DNA from: a virus
Virus record (IMG/VR): IMGVR_UViG_3300021090_000057
Location: 1-40,512 of that record
Length of the DNA stretch: 40,512 nucleotides
Strand: one strand, 5' to 3'
The notes under the pieces were generated by a model. It saw only the letters and a program-made list of their open reading frames with translations, was not told where the DNA came from and did no database searches. This document shows, in pieces, positions 15,671 to 22,584 of this stretch (position 1 is the stretch's first letter; each line of letters opens with the position of its first letter). A program made the translations under genes and the position numbers.

Positions 15671-16273
15671 CTATCGTGCAAACGCCGCAGCTAGCAGCGG
15701 AATGACCCAGGAGCGGATGATCTCCAGGATGAGCAGGAGCAGGAGTGCTTGAATGACTCCGGCGAATGGCGGCTTGGTTATAAAGTCCCACCTGCCTGGT
15801 GTTGTACTGGCTTTTACAGCCTTGATACCTCGCTGAGATTCACCCACGCCCTTCTCAGCTTTCTGTTTTGAGATGATCGCCTGGTCGCGTTCGGCTTCCG
15901 TGCGTTCCAACCGGTTGAGCAGGAAATCATCCATGATCTCCAACATGAATCTATCATGCTGATTTGTGATGGTCGCTTTTTGCTTCGCCAGCGCTACCCG
16001 TTTCTCCCGGACCTGCTCAATGGACGCTTCCATGCGCTCGATGGTGGAGTGTGCCATGTCCCGCTCTGCCTCGCTACTATGGAGCTGTCCCAACATAAAC
16101 TGCTCTGCCAGTGCGGTGATCTTGTCGTCCGTTTGAGTAAGGCGCTTCTCGAACACTGCCAGCCGGGCACTGATATTCCTCTCCATACTCCACGCAGCTG
16201 CCGGTGGTTCGGTCGCAGCTGCGTGGGTCTGCGGTTTCTGGTATCTGCGCTCGCGGGTCGCCTTGGTGGGCAT
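15671..16273 (-). CDS. Coiled-coil protein with C-terminal membrane anchor
   Basis: This 200-residue protein has a basic N-terminal tail, a long charged coiled coil from about residue 30 to 145, and one strongly hydrophobic segment (IQALLLLLILEIIRSWVIPLLAA) near the end. The topology is that of a tail-anchored protein. It follows the HD-GYP gene by 1 base, so the two are probably co-translated. No domain recognised. Confidence 0.6.
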   Translation of the reverse strand: MPTKATRERRYQKPQTHAAATEPPAAAWSMERNISARLAVFEKRLTQTDDKITALAEQFMLGQLHSSEAERDMAHSTIERMEASIEQVREKRVALAKQKATITNQHDRFMLEIMDDFLLNRLERTEAERDQAIISKQKAEKGVGESQRGIKAVKASTTPGRWDFITKPPFAGVIQALLLLLILEIIRSWVIPLLAAAFAR

Positions 16274-16274
16274 G

Positions 16275-17246
16275 TTAGCTTGCCATCATTTTCATAAAAG
16301 CATCCACGACATTTGGATCGTAAAGTTCACCGGACTTCGCCTGGATATAGTCCAGAGTGAATTTTTTCGATAACGCAATCCGATAAGGCCGGTTGCTTGT
16401 CATTGCATCGAACACATCCACGACCGTGAACAACCGCGCACACTGCGGGATCTCATATTCTCTCAAACCTCTTGGATAACCGCTTCCATTCCACAATTCA
16501 TGATGACAGTAGGGAATATCCAGCGCGCACCCCTGCAGAAACTTGATTGGAAAAAGGATTGTATAAGCAATCTGTGGATGCAGCTGCATTAATTCAATCT
16601 CCTCAAGATCCAGCTTGCCAGGTTTATGCAGGATGGCATCCGAGACAGCCATCTTGCCTATATCATGCAAGAGCGCACCGCGCCGGAATCCAATTAACTC
16701 GCTGTCTCTGAAATCCATTGCCCGTGCCAGCTTATCAGCCAAGCCTACGAGACGGAGAGAATGACCAACTGTTTCTTTGTCACGGAATTCCAATGCCCTT
16801 GACCAGCTCTGCAACGTCTGATCATAAACTTGCAGGACTTCAGCGTTAGCCTTTCCAAGTTTATGGATAAGTTTTTTTTGCATCGTGGTGTTTTGAAACA
16901 CAGAGACAAAAGTGTCCTGCTCAAACGAATACACTGAAATGTCGAACCACATTTCAAGTTCAGGGAGATACTGCTCAAAACGCTCATGCCGTTGTGTCCT
17001 TGCTACACGCGCATAAGTTTCCAGTAGGAGTGGATTGCTTTTATGGATCCCGGGAATCACTTCGGAAACTTGCCTATTCACCACATCTTTCAGTCCGGTT
17101 TGTAATTCAAATGCCGGGTTGACAGAAATATATTTCCAATCCACCGCCTTTTCCCCATCATAAATGATCTGACAATAAGCCAGACCGTCGATCATGTGCT
17201 CGAACAAAACTTTGTGCAGATGGCCGTTTGGTTTATTAAATGGCAT
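16275..17246 (-). CDS. PAS/HD-GYP phosphodiesterase-like protein
   Basis: I place the start at the ATG at 17246 (MPFNKPNGHLHKVLFEHM), because a terminator-like hairpin occupies 17296-17327; the longer frame from 17336 would begin before it. The 323-residue product has a PAS-like sensor (residues about 10-120: LAYCQIIYD, YISVNPAFELQTGL) and an HD-GYP domain with LLHDIGKMAVSDAILHKPG (HD at 194-195) and HHELWNGSGYP (248-258). All key metal-binding residues look intact. HD-GYP enzymes hydrolyse cyclic di-GMP or cGAMP. The domain is rare in phages and pairs here with a GGDEF-type protein at 28138-28662. Confidence 0.85.
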   Translation of the reverse strand: MPFNKPNGHLHKVLFEHMIDGLAYCQIIYDGEKAVDWKYISVNPAFELQTGLKDVVNRQVSEVIPGIHKSNPLLLETYARVARTQRHERFEQYLPELEMWFDISVYSFEQDTFVSVFQNTTMQKKLIHKLGKANAEVLQVYDQTLQSWSRALEFRDKETVGHSLRLVGLADKLARAMDFRDSELIGFRRGALLHDIGKMAVSDAILHKPGKLDLEEIELMQLHPQIAYTILFPIKFLQGCALDIPYCHHELWNGSGYPRGLREYEIPQCARLFTVVDVFDAMTSNRPYRIALSKKFTLDYIQAKSGELYDPNVVDAFMKMMAS

Positions 17247-17268
17247 TGATGATGATCCGTTTACTTCC

Positions 17269-17327
17269 GAACAGACCTGCTCCAACATTAAAAAGGGACA
17301 GACCTCATAAAGAGAGCAGGTCTGTCC
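17269..17327 (-). terminator. Terminator/attenuator hairpin ahead of the HD-GYP gene
   Basis: On the minus strand, GGACAGACC (17327-17319) pairs perfectly with GGTCTGTCC (17304-17296) and is followed by five T (17294-17290): a rho-independent terminator. The same 5' arm, extended to 14 bases (17327-17314), can instead pair with GAGCAGGTCTGTTC (17282-17269) with one G-U pair. Two mutually exclusive folds suggest regulated read-through into the HD-GYP gene. Confidence 0.65.
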
Positions 17328-17386
17328 ACTTCGCATTCTAATGCATTATCAAGACAAGGCAATAGGCGATTAGGTTACAGTTTTTG

Positions 17387-17402
17387 TCTCCGACGTCGGA
17401 GA
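17387..17402. repeat. Perfect 16-bp palindrome TCTCCGACGTCGGAGA after gene 17413-17739
   Basis: The palindrome lies 11 bases past the stop of the minus-strand gene ending at 17413. Its core TCCGACGTCGGA recurs at 30471-30484, also just past a gene end. No T-run follows on either strand, so it is not a classical terminator. Confidence 0.6.
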
Positions 17403-17412
17403 TTGGCTTGTG

Positions 17413-17739
17413 TTACTCTTTGATCGGGGGAACAACGTTGTGCCCATGTCCGGGTGGCTTCGCTGACTTGGCTCCCCTCCACTTCCTGAATGCGAGCATG
17501 ATGCCGGCTGCGGCTTGCTGGTTTTGCTTCAGGTCCTGCTCCACGAATTCAAATATAAACGCATCGCCTTCCGCTCCCTCGGCTGCTTCTAGTAAGTTAA
17601 GCGCCAGGTCCCTGGCTGCGTCGGGTTCGAGTTGGATCGGGTGGTCCTTCGGTTGGTTTTCTATTTCGAGTTGCACGAAGGCTTTGCGTGTGTTGGCTCC
17701 ATAGCCGGTCGTGACCATGAAGGTTATCTCTTTACTCAT
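17413..17739 (-). CDS. Hypothetical 108-residue early protein
   Basis: The ATG (MSKEITFMVTTGYGANTR) has GGAG upstream. A strand-rich N-terminus is followed by LEPDAARDLALNLLEAAEGAEGDAFIFEFV, a pattern seen in small phage early proteins, and a Gly/Pro/His-rich tail. Unknown function. It precedes the terminator in front of the HD-GYP gene, so it may end its own transcript. Confidence 0.6.
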   Translation of the reverse strand: MSKEITFMVTTGYGANTRKAFVQLEIENQPKDHPIQLEPDAARDLALNLLEAAEGAEGDAFIFEFVEQDLKQNQQAAAGIMLAFRKWRGAKSAKPPGHGHNVVPPIKE

Positions 17740-17754
17740 CGCTTGTTCTCCTTT

Positions 17755-18273
17755 CTACTTCTTCGCGATTTTCAAGCCTTCATCGTATGCGCTTCGAAGC
17801 CGCTTGAAATCATTCTCATCACCACCAGCATCCGGATGATGGACCTTCGATAGCGCCCGAAACGCGTTTCTGATATCCGCCTTGGATGCGTCAGGCTTTA
17901 CACCAAGAATTTCATACCAGGGAGATTTGCCGCTCCCCAGCATCAGCACACTATCATCAGGCGTCGCAATAAAGCCCGCGAAGACACTATCGAACTCCTC
18001 ATCGAAGGATGTCTCACTCATGTCCACGCCATAAAGCTCAAGCGCGCGGTAGAGAAAATCGATTTGAAGTCCGATCGCACGCAGGTTGTCAATTGAGTCT
18101 TCCCAACGCGTGCACTCACGTACATAACGCCTGCCGGTACGATCAAAGATGACCTTCACTCCCCCACCCATCACGTCCTGCTCGATGCGCAGTGACGTGG
18201 CTCCGATCTTGGTCATGATCCTTTGAAGATCTTTGACTGTTGTTTGTTGTGTTGCTGAAAATCTACGAGCCAT
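17755..18273 (-). CDS. J-domain protein 1
   Basis: This 172-residue protein has an N-terminal region of unknown type (residues 1-105) and a C-terminal J-domain: SPWYEILGVKPDASKADIRN, then HPD at 146-148 and a last helix DENDFKRLRSAYDEGL. J-domains stimulate host DnaK ATPase, and the HPD tripeptide is essential and present. Phage J-domain proteins can recruit Hsp70 to replication or assembly complexes. It overlaps the upstream gene start by a few bases. A second J-domain protein is at 19936-20397. Confidence 0.85.
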   Translation of the reverse strand: MARRFSATQQTTVKDLQRIMTKIGATSLRIEQDVMGGGVKVIFDRTGRRYVRECTRWEDSIDNLRAIGLQIDFLYRALELYGVDMSETSFDEEFDSVFAGFIATPDDSVLMLGSGKSPWYEILGVKPDASKADIRNAFRALSKVHHPDAGGDENDFKRLRSAYDEGLKIAKK

Positions 18274-18574
18274 TATTGTTTCTTCCTCTCAATTTCCATC
18301 GTAAGGCCTGCCTAGTTATATTCGCCATTGCTTCGATGATGGATTGCGATTGTCTCCACTCACGAGACCTGGGTGGTTTCTTCAAGCCCAGCACGATCAA
18401 TAACCCTTCATCCTTCGGCAGCCAGTCACCTCTGCTGTTCGCTATGCGGTTCAAAGTTCCAGGTTTTACGCCCGGATAATCGTCACGCGCGATAGTGCGA
18501 TATGACCGTCTGTTTTGATTTTGCCGCAAGATGCGATTTGCGAGTTTTTTGGCACCCACCTTGCCATTGGTCAT
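18263..18574 (-). CDS. Hypothetical HTH-like early protein
   Basis: The start is the ATG at 18574 with AAAGGGG 9 bases upstream; an ATG at 18583 is also possible. The product has about 103 residues, with a basic N-terminus and a helical segment (YRTIARDDYPGVKPGTLNRI) that could be a helix-turn-helix, then LPKDEGLLIVLGL. A 19-bp perfect palindrome lies about 28-46 bases upstream of the chosen ATG (18602-18620), so the gene is a good candidate for operator control. Confidence 0.55.
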   Translation of the reverse strand: MTNGKVGAKKLANRILRQNQNRRSYRTIARDDYPGVKPGTLNRIANSRGDWLPKDEGLLIVLGLKKPPRSREWRQSQSIIEAMANITRQALRWKLRGRNNNGS

Positions 18575-18601
18575 TTTACGCATCCCCTTTCGCCCAGGGG
18601 G

Positions 18602-18620
18602 GTGTCACAACTTGTGACAC
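18602..18620. promoter_or_regulatory. Perfect 19-bp palindrome, candidate operator
   Basis: GTGTCACAA-C-TTGTGACAC lies in the 86-base gap (18584-18669) ahead of the HTH-like gene. Just downstream, CCCCT and AAGGGG can form a small hairpin that would cover that gene's ribosome site. A related but imperfect TGTCACA pair occurs at 32365-32382. Confidence 0.5.
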
Positions 18621-18669
18621 GCATCCTGGGACTTGTCTCGCGGCTGATCAGGACTGGTTTTGGCATCGC

Positions 18670-18969
18670 CTAGAATTTCAGCTGTTCCGCGCGCTGTAGG
18701 GCAAAGCGCGCGCTCATCCTGTAGCGGCTGCCGTTCTGCTCCGGGACGGGTTGGACTTTCTGCACCGTATAGGGAAAATGACTCATCACCGTTTCCCATT
18801 CCTTGAGACTTGGAAACTTATCATCGCGTGTGATCGCCAGATGGACATCACTCTTGAGATATACCAGCTCGATTCGCAGACCTCTGCCAAGTTTTCTAAC
18901 GACCTTCTGTCCAGCCTTCGCCTTTGCTTCAGCGAATTGATCCTCGAGGATTTCATGCAATCTGTTCAT
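18670..18969 (-). CDS. Hypothetical 99-residue early protein
   Basis: The ATG (MNRLHEILEDQFAEAKA) has AAAGGA upstream. A helical start is followed by a compact strand/helix region with GLRIELVYLKSDVHLAITRD and a C-terminal YRMSARFALQRAEQLKF. Unknown; coding is supported by a good ribosome site, its fit in the operon and ordinary codon usage. Confidence 0.6.
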   Translation of the reverse strand: MNRLHEILEDQFAEAKAKAGQKVVRKLGRGLRIELVYLKSDVHLAITRDDKFPSLKEWETVMSHFPYTVQKVQPVPEQNGSRYRMSARFALQRAEQLKF

Positions 18970-19013
18970 GGTTATTTTCCTTTCTTCAAAATTCCTACTT
19001 GGAGGATATTGCC

Positions 19014-19421
19014 CTAGTCATCTTCAAATTCTTGGTGATGAAAGAGATCTTCATCGAGATCCCATTCATCACCAGAAAGCTCATCATCCGTCAGCGAAAA
19101 CAGCATGCCTTGATCAGTCGAGCTCACGCTCACACCCTCCGCCAGGATTGGCACTCCCTTATCTAATTCCCATGCTACTTCAGCGGGATGAATATCGAAT
19201 CTCCTGGCAATGCTCACCACCAGCTTCTCGCGTTGCTCGTCAGTGATCGCAGCCAGATCTAGCATATACACCTCTGCATTCTCATGCTCAGGCACATTCG
19301 CCTTCGCTGGCAGAATCGATTTAATCGGCATGGTCGCATTTTCAAAAACCTCAATCCATAGAGCACGTCGCTGCTCATCGTGGATTGTTGCAGTAGTGGT
19401 CCATTCATCTTTTGTGTTCAT
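19014..19421 (-). CDS. Acidic hypothetical protein
   Basis: The ATG at 19421 (MNTKDEWTTTATIHDEQ) has AGAGGA upstream; the frame can be extended 13 codons into repeat array C but this is not credible. The 135-residue product has a conserved-looking middle (YMLDLAAITDEQREKLVVSI) and a very acidic tail (DELSGDEWDLDEDL). An acidic DNA-mimic role is possible but unproven. Confidence 0.6.
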   Translation of the reverse strand: MNTKDEWTTTATIHDEQRRALWIEVFENATMPIKSILPAKANVPEHENAEVYMLDLAAITDEQREKLVVSIARRFDIHPAEVAWELDKGVPILAEGVSVSSTDQGMLFSLTDDELSGDEWDLDEDLFHHQEFEDD

Positions 19422-19432
19422 ATTTTCCTCTT

Positions 19433-19558
19433 TCTTGTTTCGAGATCTGCGCAGCTGCAAGACAAGAGTGTCTTGTATGGCGCCAGGTCCGCCTGGCTAA
19501 ACAAGAAATTCCTACTTGGAAATCTTGTTCCTGCAGGGAGCTCCGCTCGCACACAAGA
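19433..19558. repeat. TCTTGT-N23/24-ACAAGA array C (three units)
   Basis: Units at 19433-19467 (23-base spacer), 19471-19506 and 19523-19558 (24-base spacers). Gaps between units are 3 and 16 bases; the longer gap carries its own TTCC/GGAA palindrome. The middle spacer begins ATGGCGCCAGGTCCGCC. The array starts 6 bases beyond the stop of the DUF6788-like gene and ends 11 bases before the next start. Confidence 0.8.
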
Positions 19559-19564
19559 CGTTAT

Positions 19565-19939
19565 TCACTTCGCATGCCCGTTGAATTGCGACAGTCCCAG
19601 GGATGTGAGAACTGCCGAAGCAGCATACTCACCCGTTTCGAGCGCATTCACCGCGCGCAGTTCCGCATCCGCTTTGTGAAGTGCTGCCTGAGCTTCATCC
19701 CGTTGTTTGATGATCTTCGCCTTGATGGCTTTCAGTTTTGCGCCACTGGCTTTGACCAATGCCACATGCGCGGTCACCGACTCAGGCAGATGAATGCCCA
19801 CATATTTCGCCGCGCCATTATCAGCATACGAATACCAATATGGACCATGCCCATCGCCGGTGTTGCATTTGCAGCCCGGCTTTCCACACTTCCGATACTG
19901 CTGGCGATATTGCACGCCATTAACTTTGATATCACTCAT
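19565..19939 (-). CDS. DUF6788-like zinc-binding protein
   Basis: This 124-residue protein begins MSDIKVNGVQYRQQYRKCG and has the family signature YRKCGKPGCKC followed by HGPYWYSY, then YVGIHLPE. The four Cys suggest a zinc knuckle. The second half is a charged helix. DUF6788 proteins occur on mobile elements and have no known function. It overlaps the J-domain gene upstream by 4 bases. Confidence 0.75.
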   Translation of the reverse strand: MSDIKVNGVQYRQQYRKCGKPGCKCNTGDGHGPYWYSYADNGAAKYVGIHLPESVTAHVALVKASGAKLKAIKAKIIKQRDEAQAALHKADAELRAVNALETGEYAASAVLTSLGLSQFNGHAK

Positions 19940-20397
19940 GGTTGCACCATCCTTAGAGCAAGTTGATAATATTCTTGCAGGTTCAAAAACCCTTCGTGAG
20001 TTCCGCCCGTGTCGGGATGTTCTTTCAGTGCGGCTTCGTGATATGCGCGTTTCACGTCCTCAACAGTGGCTTCTCTTGTCAACCCCAAGACTTTTAGACA
20101 ATCAGGGATATAAGCACTCCACTCTGCCCGCTTTAGATCGTATTGCCTTTTCCCCTCCTCGGTCTGAAAGTGTACACACCATGTTCCATCGTGCCAATAA
20201 ACCCCTCCTTCGGCTTCGAGTTTGGCGCGGTCTAATCTCATGGTTTTGTGCCACGGTCCTCCGTAGGTATATTCAACGAAAACACATTTCTTTGTTTTTT
20301 TCAGGATGCGATACGCCCGCCATTCGTCAGGGACGCGGCTATCATCGTGATCCATGTGCCACTCATAAAGAAATTCAGTTGCTTGGGTTGCGTTCAT
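19936..20397 (-). CDS. J-domain protein 2
   Basis: This 153-residue protein has an N-terminal region with several strands (YTYGGPWHKTMRLDRAKLE) and a C-terminal J-domain: CLKVLGLTREATVEDVKRAY, HPD at residues 127-129, then a last helix FLNLQEYYQLALRMV. The N-terminal part is unlike that of J-domain protein 1. Having two different J-domain proteins suggests that engaging host DnaK matters in the early phase. Confidence 0.85.
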   Translation of the reverse strand: MNATQATEFLYEWHMDHDDSRVPDEWRAYRILKKTKKCVFVEYTYGGPWHKTMRLDRAKLEAEGGVYWHDGTWCVHFQTEEGKRQYDLKRAEWSAYIPDCLKVLGLTREATVEDVKRAYHEAALKEHPDTGGTHEGFLNLQEYYQLALRMVQP

Positions 20398-20606
20398 GAC
20401 TCATCTCCATCCTCGATCATCCCCAGAAGATCATCACCATACAACGCGTGCTCGAACTCCGGAAACATTTCCCGATGCAGCTGATTGACCTCGCTCAGCA
20501 CACGTCGGATCATATTCATCCGCTCAGGCGTGACTCCCAGCGTCAGCGCCTGGTAGGTGAATAACCACAGCCCGCTCAGCTTACTTCCCAACAATAGCGC
20601 TTTCAT
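20394..20606 (-). CDS. Small hypothetical protein next to the insertion sequence
   Basis: The ATG at 20606 (MKALLLGSKLSGLWLF) gives 70 residues, ending acidic (YGDDLLGMIEDGDES), with a helical PERMNMIRRVLSEVNQLH. The frame continues upstream into the IS end, but those codons come from the terminal repeat. Before IS insertion this ATG lay 12 bases past the stop of the gene at 22585-22923; the IS now separates the two but breaks neither. Confidence 0.55.
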   Translation of the reverse strand: MKALLLGSKLSGLWLFTYQALTLGVTPERMNMIRRVLSEVNQLHREMFPEFEHALYGDDLLGMIEDGDES

Positions 20607-20609
20607 TTG

Positions 20610-20617
20610 AAATTTAT
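20610..20617. repeat. Target site duplication, left copy (AAATTTAT)
   Basis: The 8 bases AAATTTAT flank the IS on the left and repeat at 22581-22588 on the right. IS1595-family elements make 8-bp duplications. Confidence 0.9.
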
Positions 20618-20622
20618 GGTAA

Positions 20623-20811
20623 CTATATACATGTCTCACCTGATTGATTATCTCCGCCCTCTTTCTCTACCCAAAATTTTGGGTAATCAAGAATGCCGCT
20701 TTCAAGGTCTGCTATGTAAATTTCATAGCAATCACAGCACACAAGAGAGCCATCTTGATAGATGTCTGTTTTGCATAAAGTGCATGTTCTATTTGGGGTT
20801 ATTGACTCCAT
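20623..20811 (-). CDS. IS passenger: small Cys-rich protein
   Basis: The 62-residue product begins MESITPNRTCTLCKTDIY and has paired CTLC and CCDC motifs, a likely zinc ribbon. AAGGA lies 9 bases upstream of the ATG. The gene ends within the left terminal repeat, so the repeat provides its stop. Function unknown; a role in transposition or target choice is a guess. Confidence 0.6.
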   Translation of the reverse strand: MESITPNRTCTLCKTDIYQDGSLVCCDCYEIYIADLESGILDYPKFWVEKEGGDNQSGETCI

Positions 20812-20884
20812 GTTTCTTTTTCCTTTTCTTCTTGGGTTTCGGTTTCTCGATTTCCTTTGGAGGCACTTTGATTAGTTTCTTCAT
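20789..20884 (-). CDS. Possible Lys-rich 31-residue ORF of the IS
   Basis: From the ATG at 20884 the frame reads MKKLIKVPPKEIEKPKPKKK and on to a stop at 20789, overlapping the next gene. The extreme Lys/Pro content suits a nucleic-acid-binding peptide, but no good ribosome site is visible and the A-rich run may simply serve the next gene. Confidence 0.35.
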   Translation of the reverse strand: MKKLIKVPPKEIEKPKPKKKRKKKHGVNNPK

Positions 20885-20897
20885 CAGGTCATCAAAC

Positions 20898-21860
20898 TTA
20901 CCGAAAGAGTCTGAGTTGCTTGTATTCGGTTTTTTGGATGAGTTGGGCATACTTCAATCGCTTTCCCGCAACCATCGAAAGCACTTCGGTAAACCGTGTG
21001 CTGTCGTTGCCACGTCTATTATTGAATCGGAATGTTTGCTCATCAAGATAACGAAACAGATGAGCCGCTTCACAACTTACATAAGTCCCGCGAAGGGAAC
21101 GCTTGAACAAAGACCAGTAATTTTCAATGCCATTCGTGTGAATGTTTCCCTTCACGTATTCGGTAGCATGGTCAATGCTTTCATGGATGAATTCATCCAT
21201 GCCGTTATAGGATTGCAGGGCATCCGTGAAAAGGTTAGAACCTGCTTCAACGCTCTTTCGGATTTCGGGTTGCAGGGTTTTCTTCTTGGTGTTTCTCACC
21301 ACTTTTGTTTTTACCTTGCTGGATTTATCCCCCGCGTTCCTTTCCAACAGACCAAACACAATAGCCTTACCAACCGTCCCGCGCCCTTGAACTCCCATTG
21401 CTTCGCGCTTCCACTTGTGCATGTTTTCAGCCTTGCCGCCTATGTAGGTTTCATCGGCTTCAACTTCGCCACTCAGGGTTTCAAATGTTCCCGATTGCAT
21501 AGCCAAGCGGATGCGATGCAACATAAACCAAGCGGTCTTTTGAGTCACTCCAAGAGCGCGGGCAATCTCGCACGAGCTAATACCGTTCTTCGCATTGGCA
21601 ATCATCCAAACACAGGGAAGCCATTTATTCAAGCCGATAGGACTATTCTCGAAGATCGTACCGACCTTGACGCTAAACTGCTTCTTGCAGGCTTTACACT
21701 TCCAAGTTTGGCGGGTGGTCAGATATGAGTGTTCTTTGCCTCCACACTTGGGGCATACAACCCCATCAGACCAACGCAGGCTTACAAGATAGTCATGCGC
21801 TACGTCTTTATCGGCAAAGTAGATTATGGCTTGCTGTAGTGTTTGCGGTTTGTCAGTCAT
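20898..21860 (-). CDS. IS1595-family transposase
   Basis: The likely start is the ATG at 21860 (MTDKPQTLQQAIIYFAD), which overlaps the previous stop and has AAAAGG upstream. The 320-residue protein has an N-terminal zinc ribbon (CPKC at 36-39, CKAC at 55-58), an HTH (ISSCEIARALGVTQKTAW), and an ISXO2-type DDE-like domain: EADETYIGG (D136), LFTDALQSY (D213) and NGIENYWSLFKR (N243/E246). All expected blocks are intact, so it is probably active. Confidence 0.93.
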   Translation of the reverse strand: MTDKPQTLQQAIIYFADKDVAHDYLVSLRWSDGVVCPKCGGKEHSYLTTRQTWKCKACKKQFSVKVGTIFENSPIGLNKWLPCVWMIANAKNGISSCEIARALGVTQKTAWFMLHRIRLAMQSGTFETLSGEVEADETYIGGKAENMHKWKREAMGVQGRGTVGKAIVFGLLERNAGDKSSKVKTKVVRNTKKKTLQPEIRKSVEAGSNLFTDALQSYNGMDEFIHESIDHATEYVKGNIHTNGIENYWSLFKRSLRGTYVSCEAAHLFRYLDEQTFRFNNRRGNDSTRFTEVLSMVAGKRLKYAQLIQKTEYKQLRLFR

Positions 21861-22170
21861 CAGGGTGTAACCTTTTCCAAATTTCATTTACTATGAGTTT
21901 CGGTTCTTCTGGTTTAGGCTGTTCTTCTGTTTCCAGATCAGGATTTATTTCTTTGAGAAACTTTCTATTGACTCTTGACTTGGAAGCGTACAAGCAATTC
22001 AAGGCACGTATTATCAACTGGAAATCTTTACGGGCATCACCTGTAAGAAAAGACTCGAACACTTCGCGTTCGCCTTTGTATGCTCGAAACTTCTTGTTGA
22101 ATTCTGGTTCGGGGGCGGGTTTTCGTCCCGCCCCTTCTCTCTTGCCACCATGCGTTTTTTTGTTCATCAT
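21853..22170 (-). CDS. IS passenger: GGKREGAGRK-type DNA-binding-like protein
   Basis: This 105-residue protein starts MMNKKTHGGKREGAGRK, an N-terminal motif common in small mobile-element proteins that look DNA-binding, followed by a helical core (DFQLIIRALNCLYASKSR) and a C-terminal acidic/proline tail. It overlaps the transposase start. Function unknown. Confidence 0.65.
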   Translation of the reverse strand: MMNKKTHGGKREGAGRKPAPEPEFNKKFRAYKGEREVFESFLTGDARKDFQLIIRALNCLYASKSRVNRKFLKEINPDLETEEQPKPEEPKLIVNEIWKRLHPDD

Positions 22171-22174
22171 GGCT

Positions 22175-22459
22175 TTACTTCCAGAGTTTCCAGCCGTCTA
22201 CGGGTTCATCTTTGACATCGGTCACAATCTGGGGGAACCACATGCGGAGCCATCGCTTATTGCTTTCGTGCCACTCGCAAAGCGTTCCGTCCTCGAAGTG
22301 GCTATTGCACAGTTGTTTGATTTCAACCGCAAAGCGTTCGGTTTTTTTGCCATGCATGTTTTCGTCAACGACGGTAACAAAATTGGCTTGATAAATAACC
22401 TTGTCGTCAAAACCCTTGACTCCGTTGTAGTACCTGACTTCGTGAATTTGCTTGTTCAT
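22175..22459 (-). CDS. IS passenger: hypothetical 94-residue protein
   Basis: The start ATG (MNKQIHEVRYYNGVKGF) has AAAGGA upstream. The product is strand-rich with two Cys in LCNSHFEDGTLCEWHE and Trp-rich C-terminal half. It is the first gene of the IS transcript. No family recognised. Confidence 0.6.
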   Translation of the reverse strand: MNKQIHEVRYYNGVKGFDDKVIYQANFVTVVDENMHGKKTERFAVEIKQLCNSHFEDGTLCEWHESNKRWLRMWFPQIVTDVKDEPVDGWKLWK

Positions 22460-22584
22460 GATTGCGTTTCCTTTCGTTTGTTAGTTTCTTGTCCGTTGAA
22501 TTCAGTATACTACAATCAAGAGCAGAAAACATTACAAATTCATTGCAGGAATTCACAGGTGAGACATGTATATAGTTACCAAAT

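Larger units (their letters stand above)
20618..22580 (-). mobile_element. IS1595-family insertion sequence with passenger genes (1,963 bp)
   Basis: The element is bounded by perfect 25-bp terminal inverted repeats beginning GGTAACTATATACATGTC (20618-20642 and 22556-22580) and flanked by the 8-bp duplication AAATTTAT. It carries a transposase, two passenger genes on the promoter side and one or two small ORFs on the other side, all on the minus strand. The insertion lies in a short gap between two phage genes, and the stop codon of the upstream gene lies inside the target duplication, so no gene was destroyed. The perfect ends suggest recent insertion. Confidence 0.92.

Noticed and set aside
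17269-17327. A known c-di-GMP riboswitch before the HD-GYP gene
   Set aside because: The pairing and loops do not show the GEMM-I or GEMM-II conserved bases; only an attenuator-like switch can be claimed.
18605-18799. Minus-strand 64-codon ORF
   Set aside because: It overlaps the better supported gene at 18670-18969 and the operator palindrome, with no ribosome site.
20607-21728. Plus-strand 373-codon ORF across the insertion sequence
   Set aside because: It is antisense to the transposase and passenger genes and begins in the terminal repeat.
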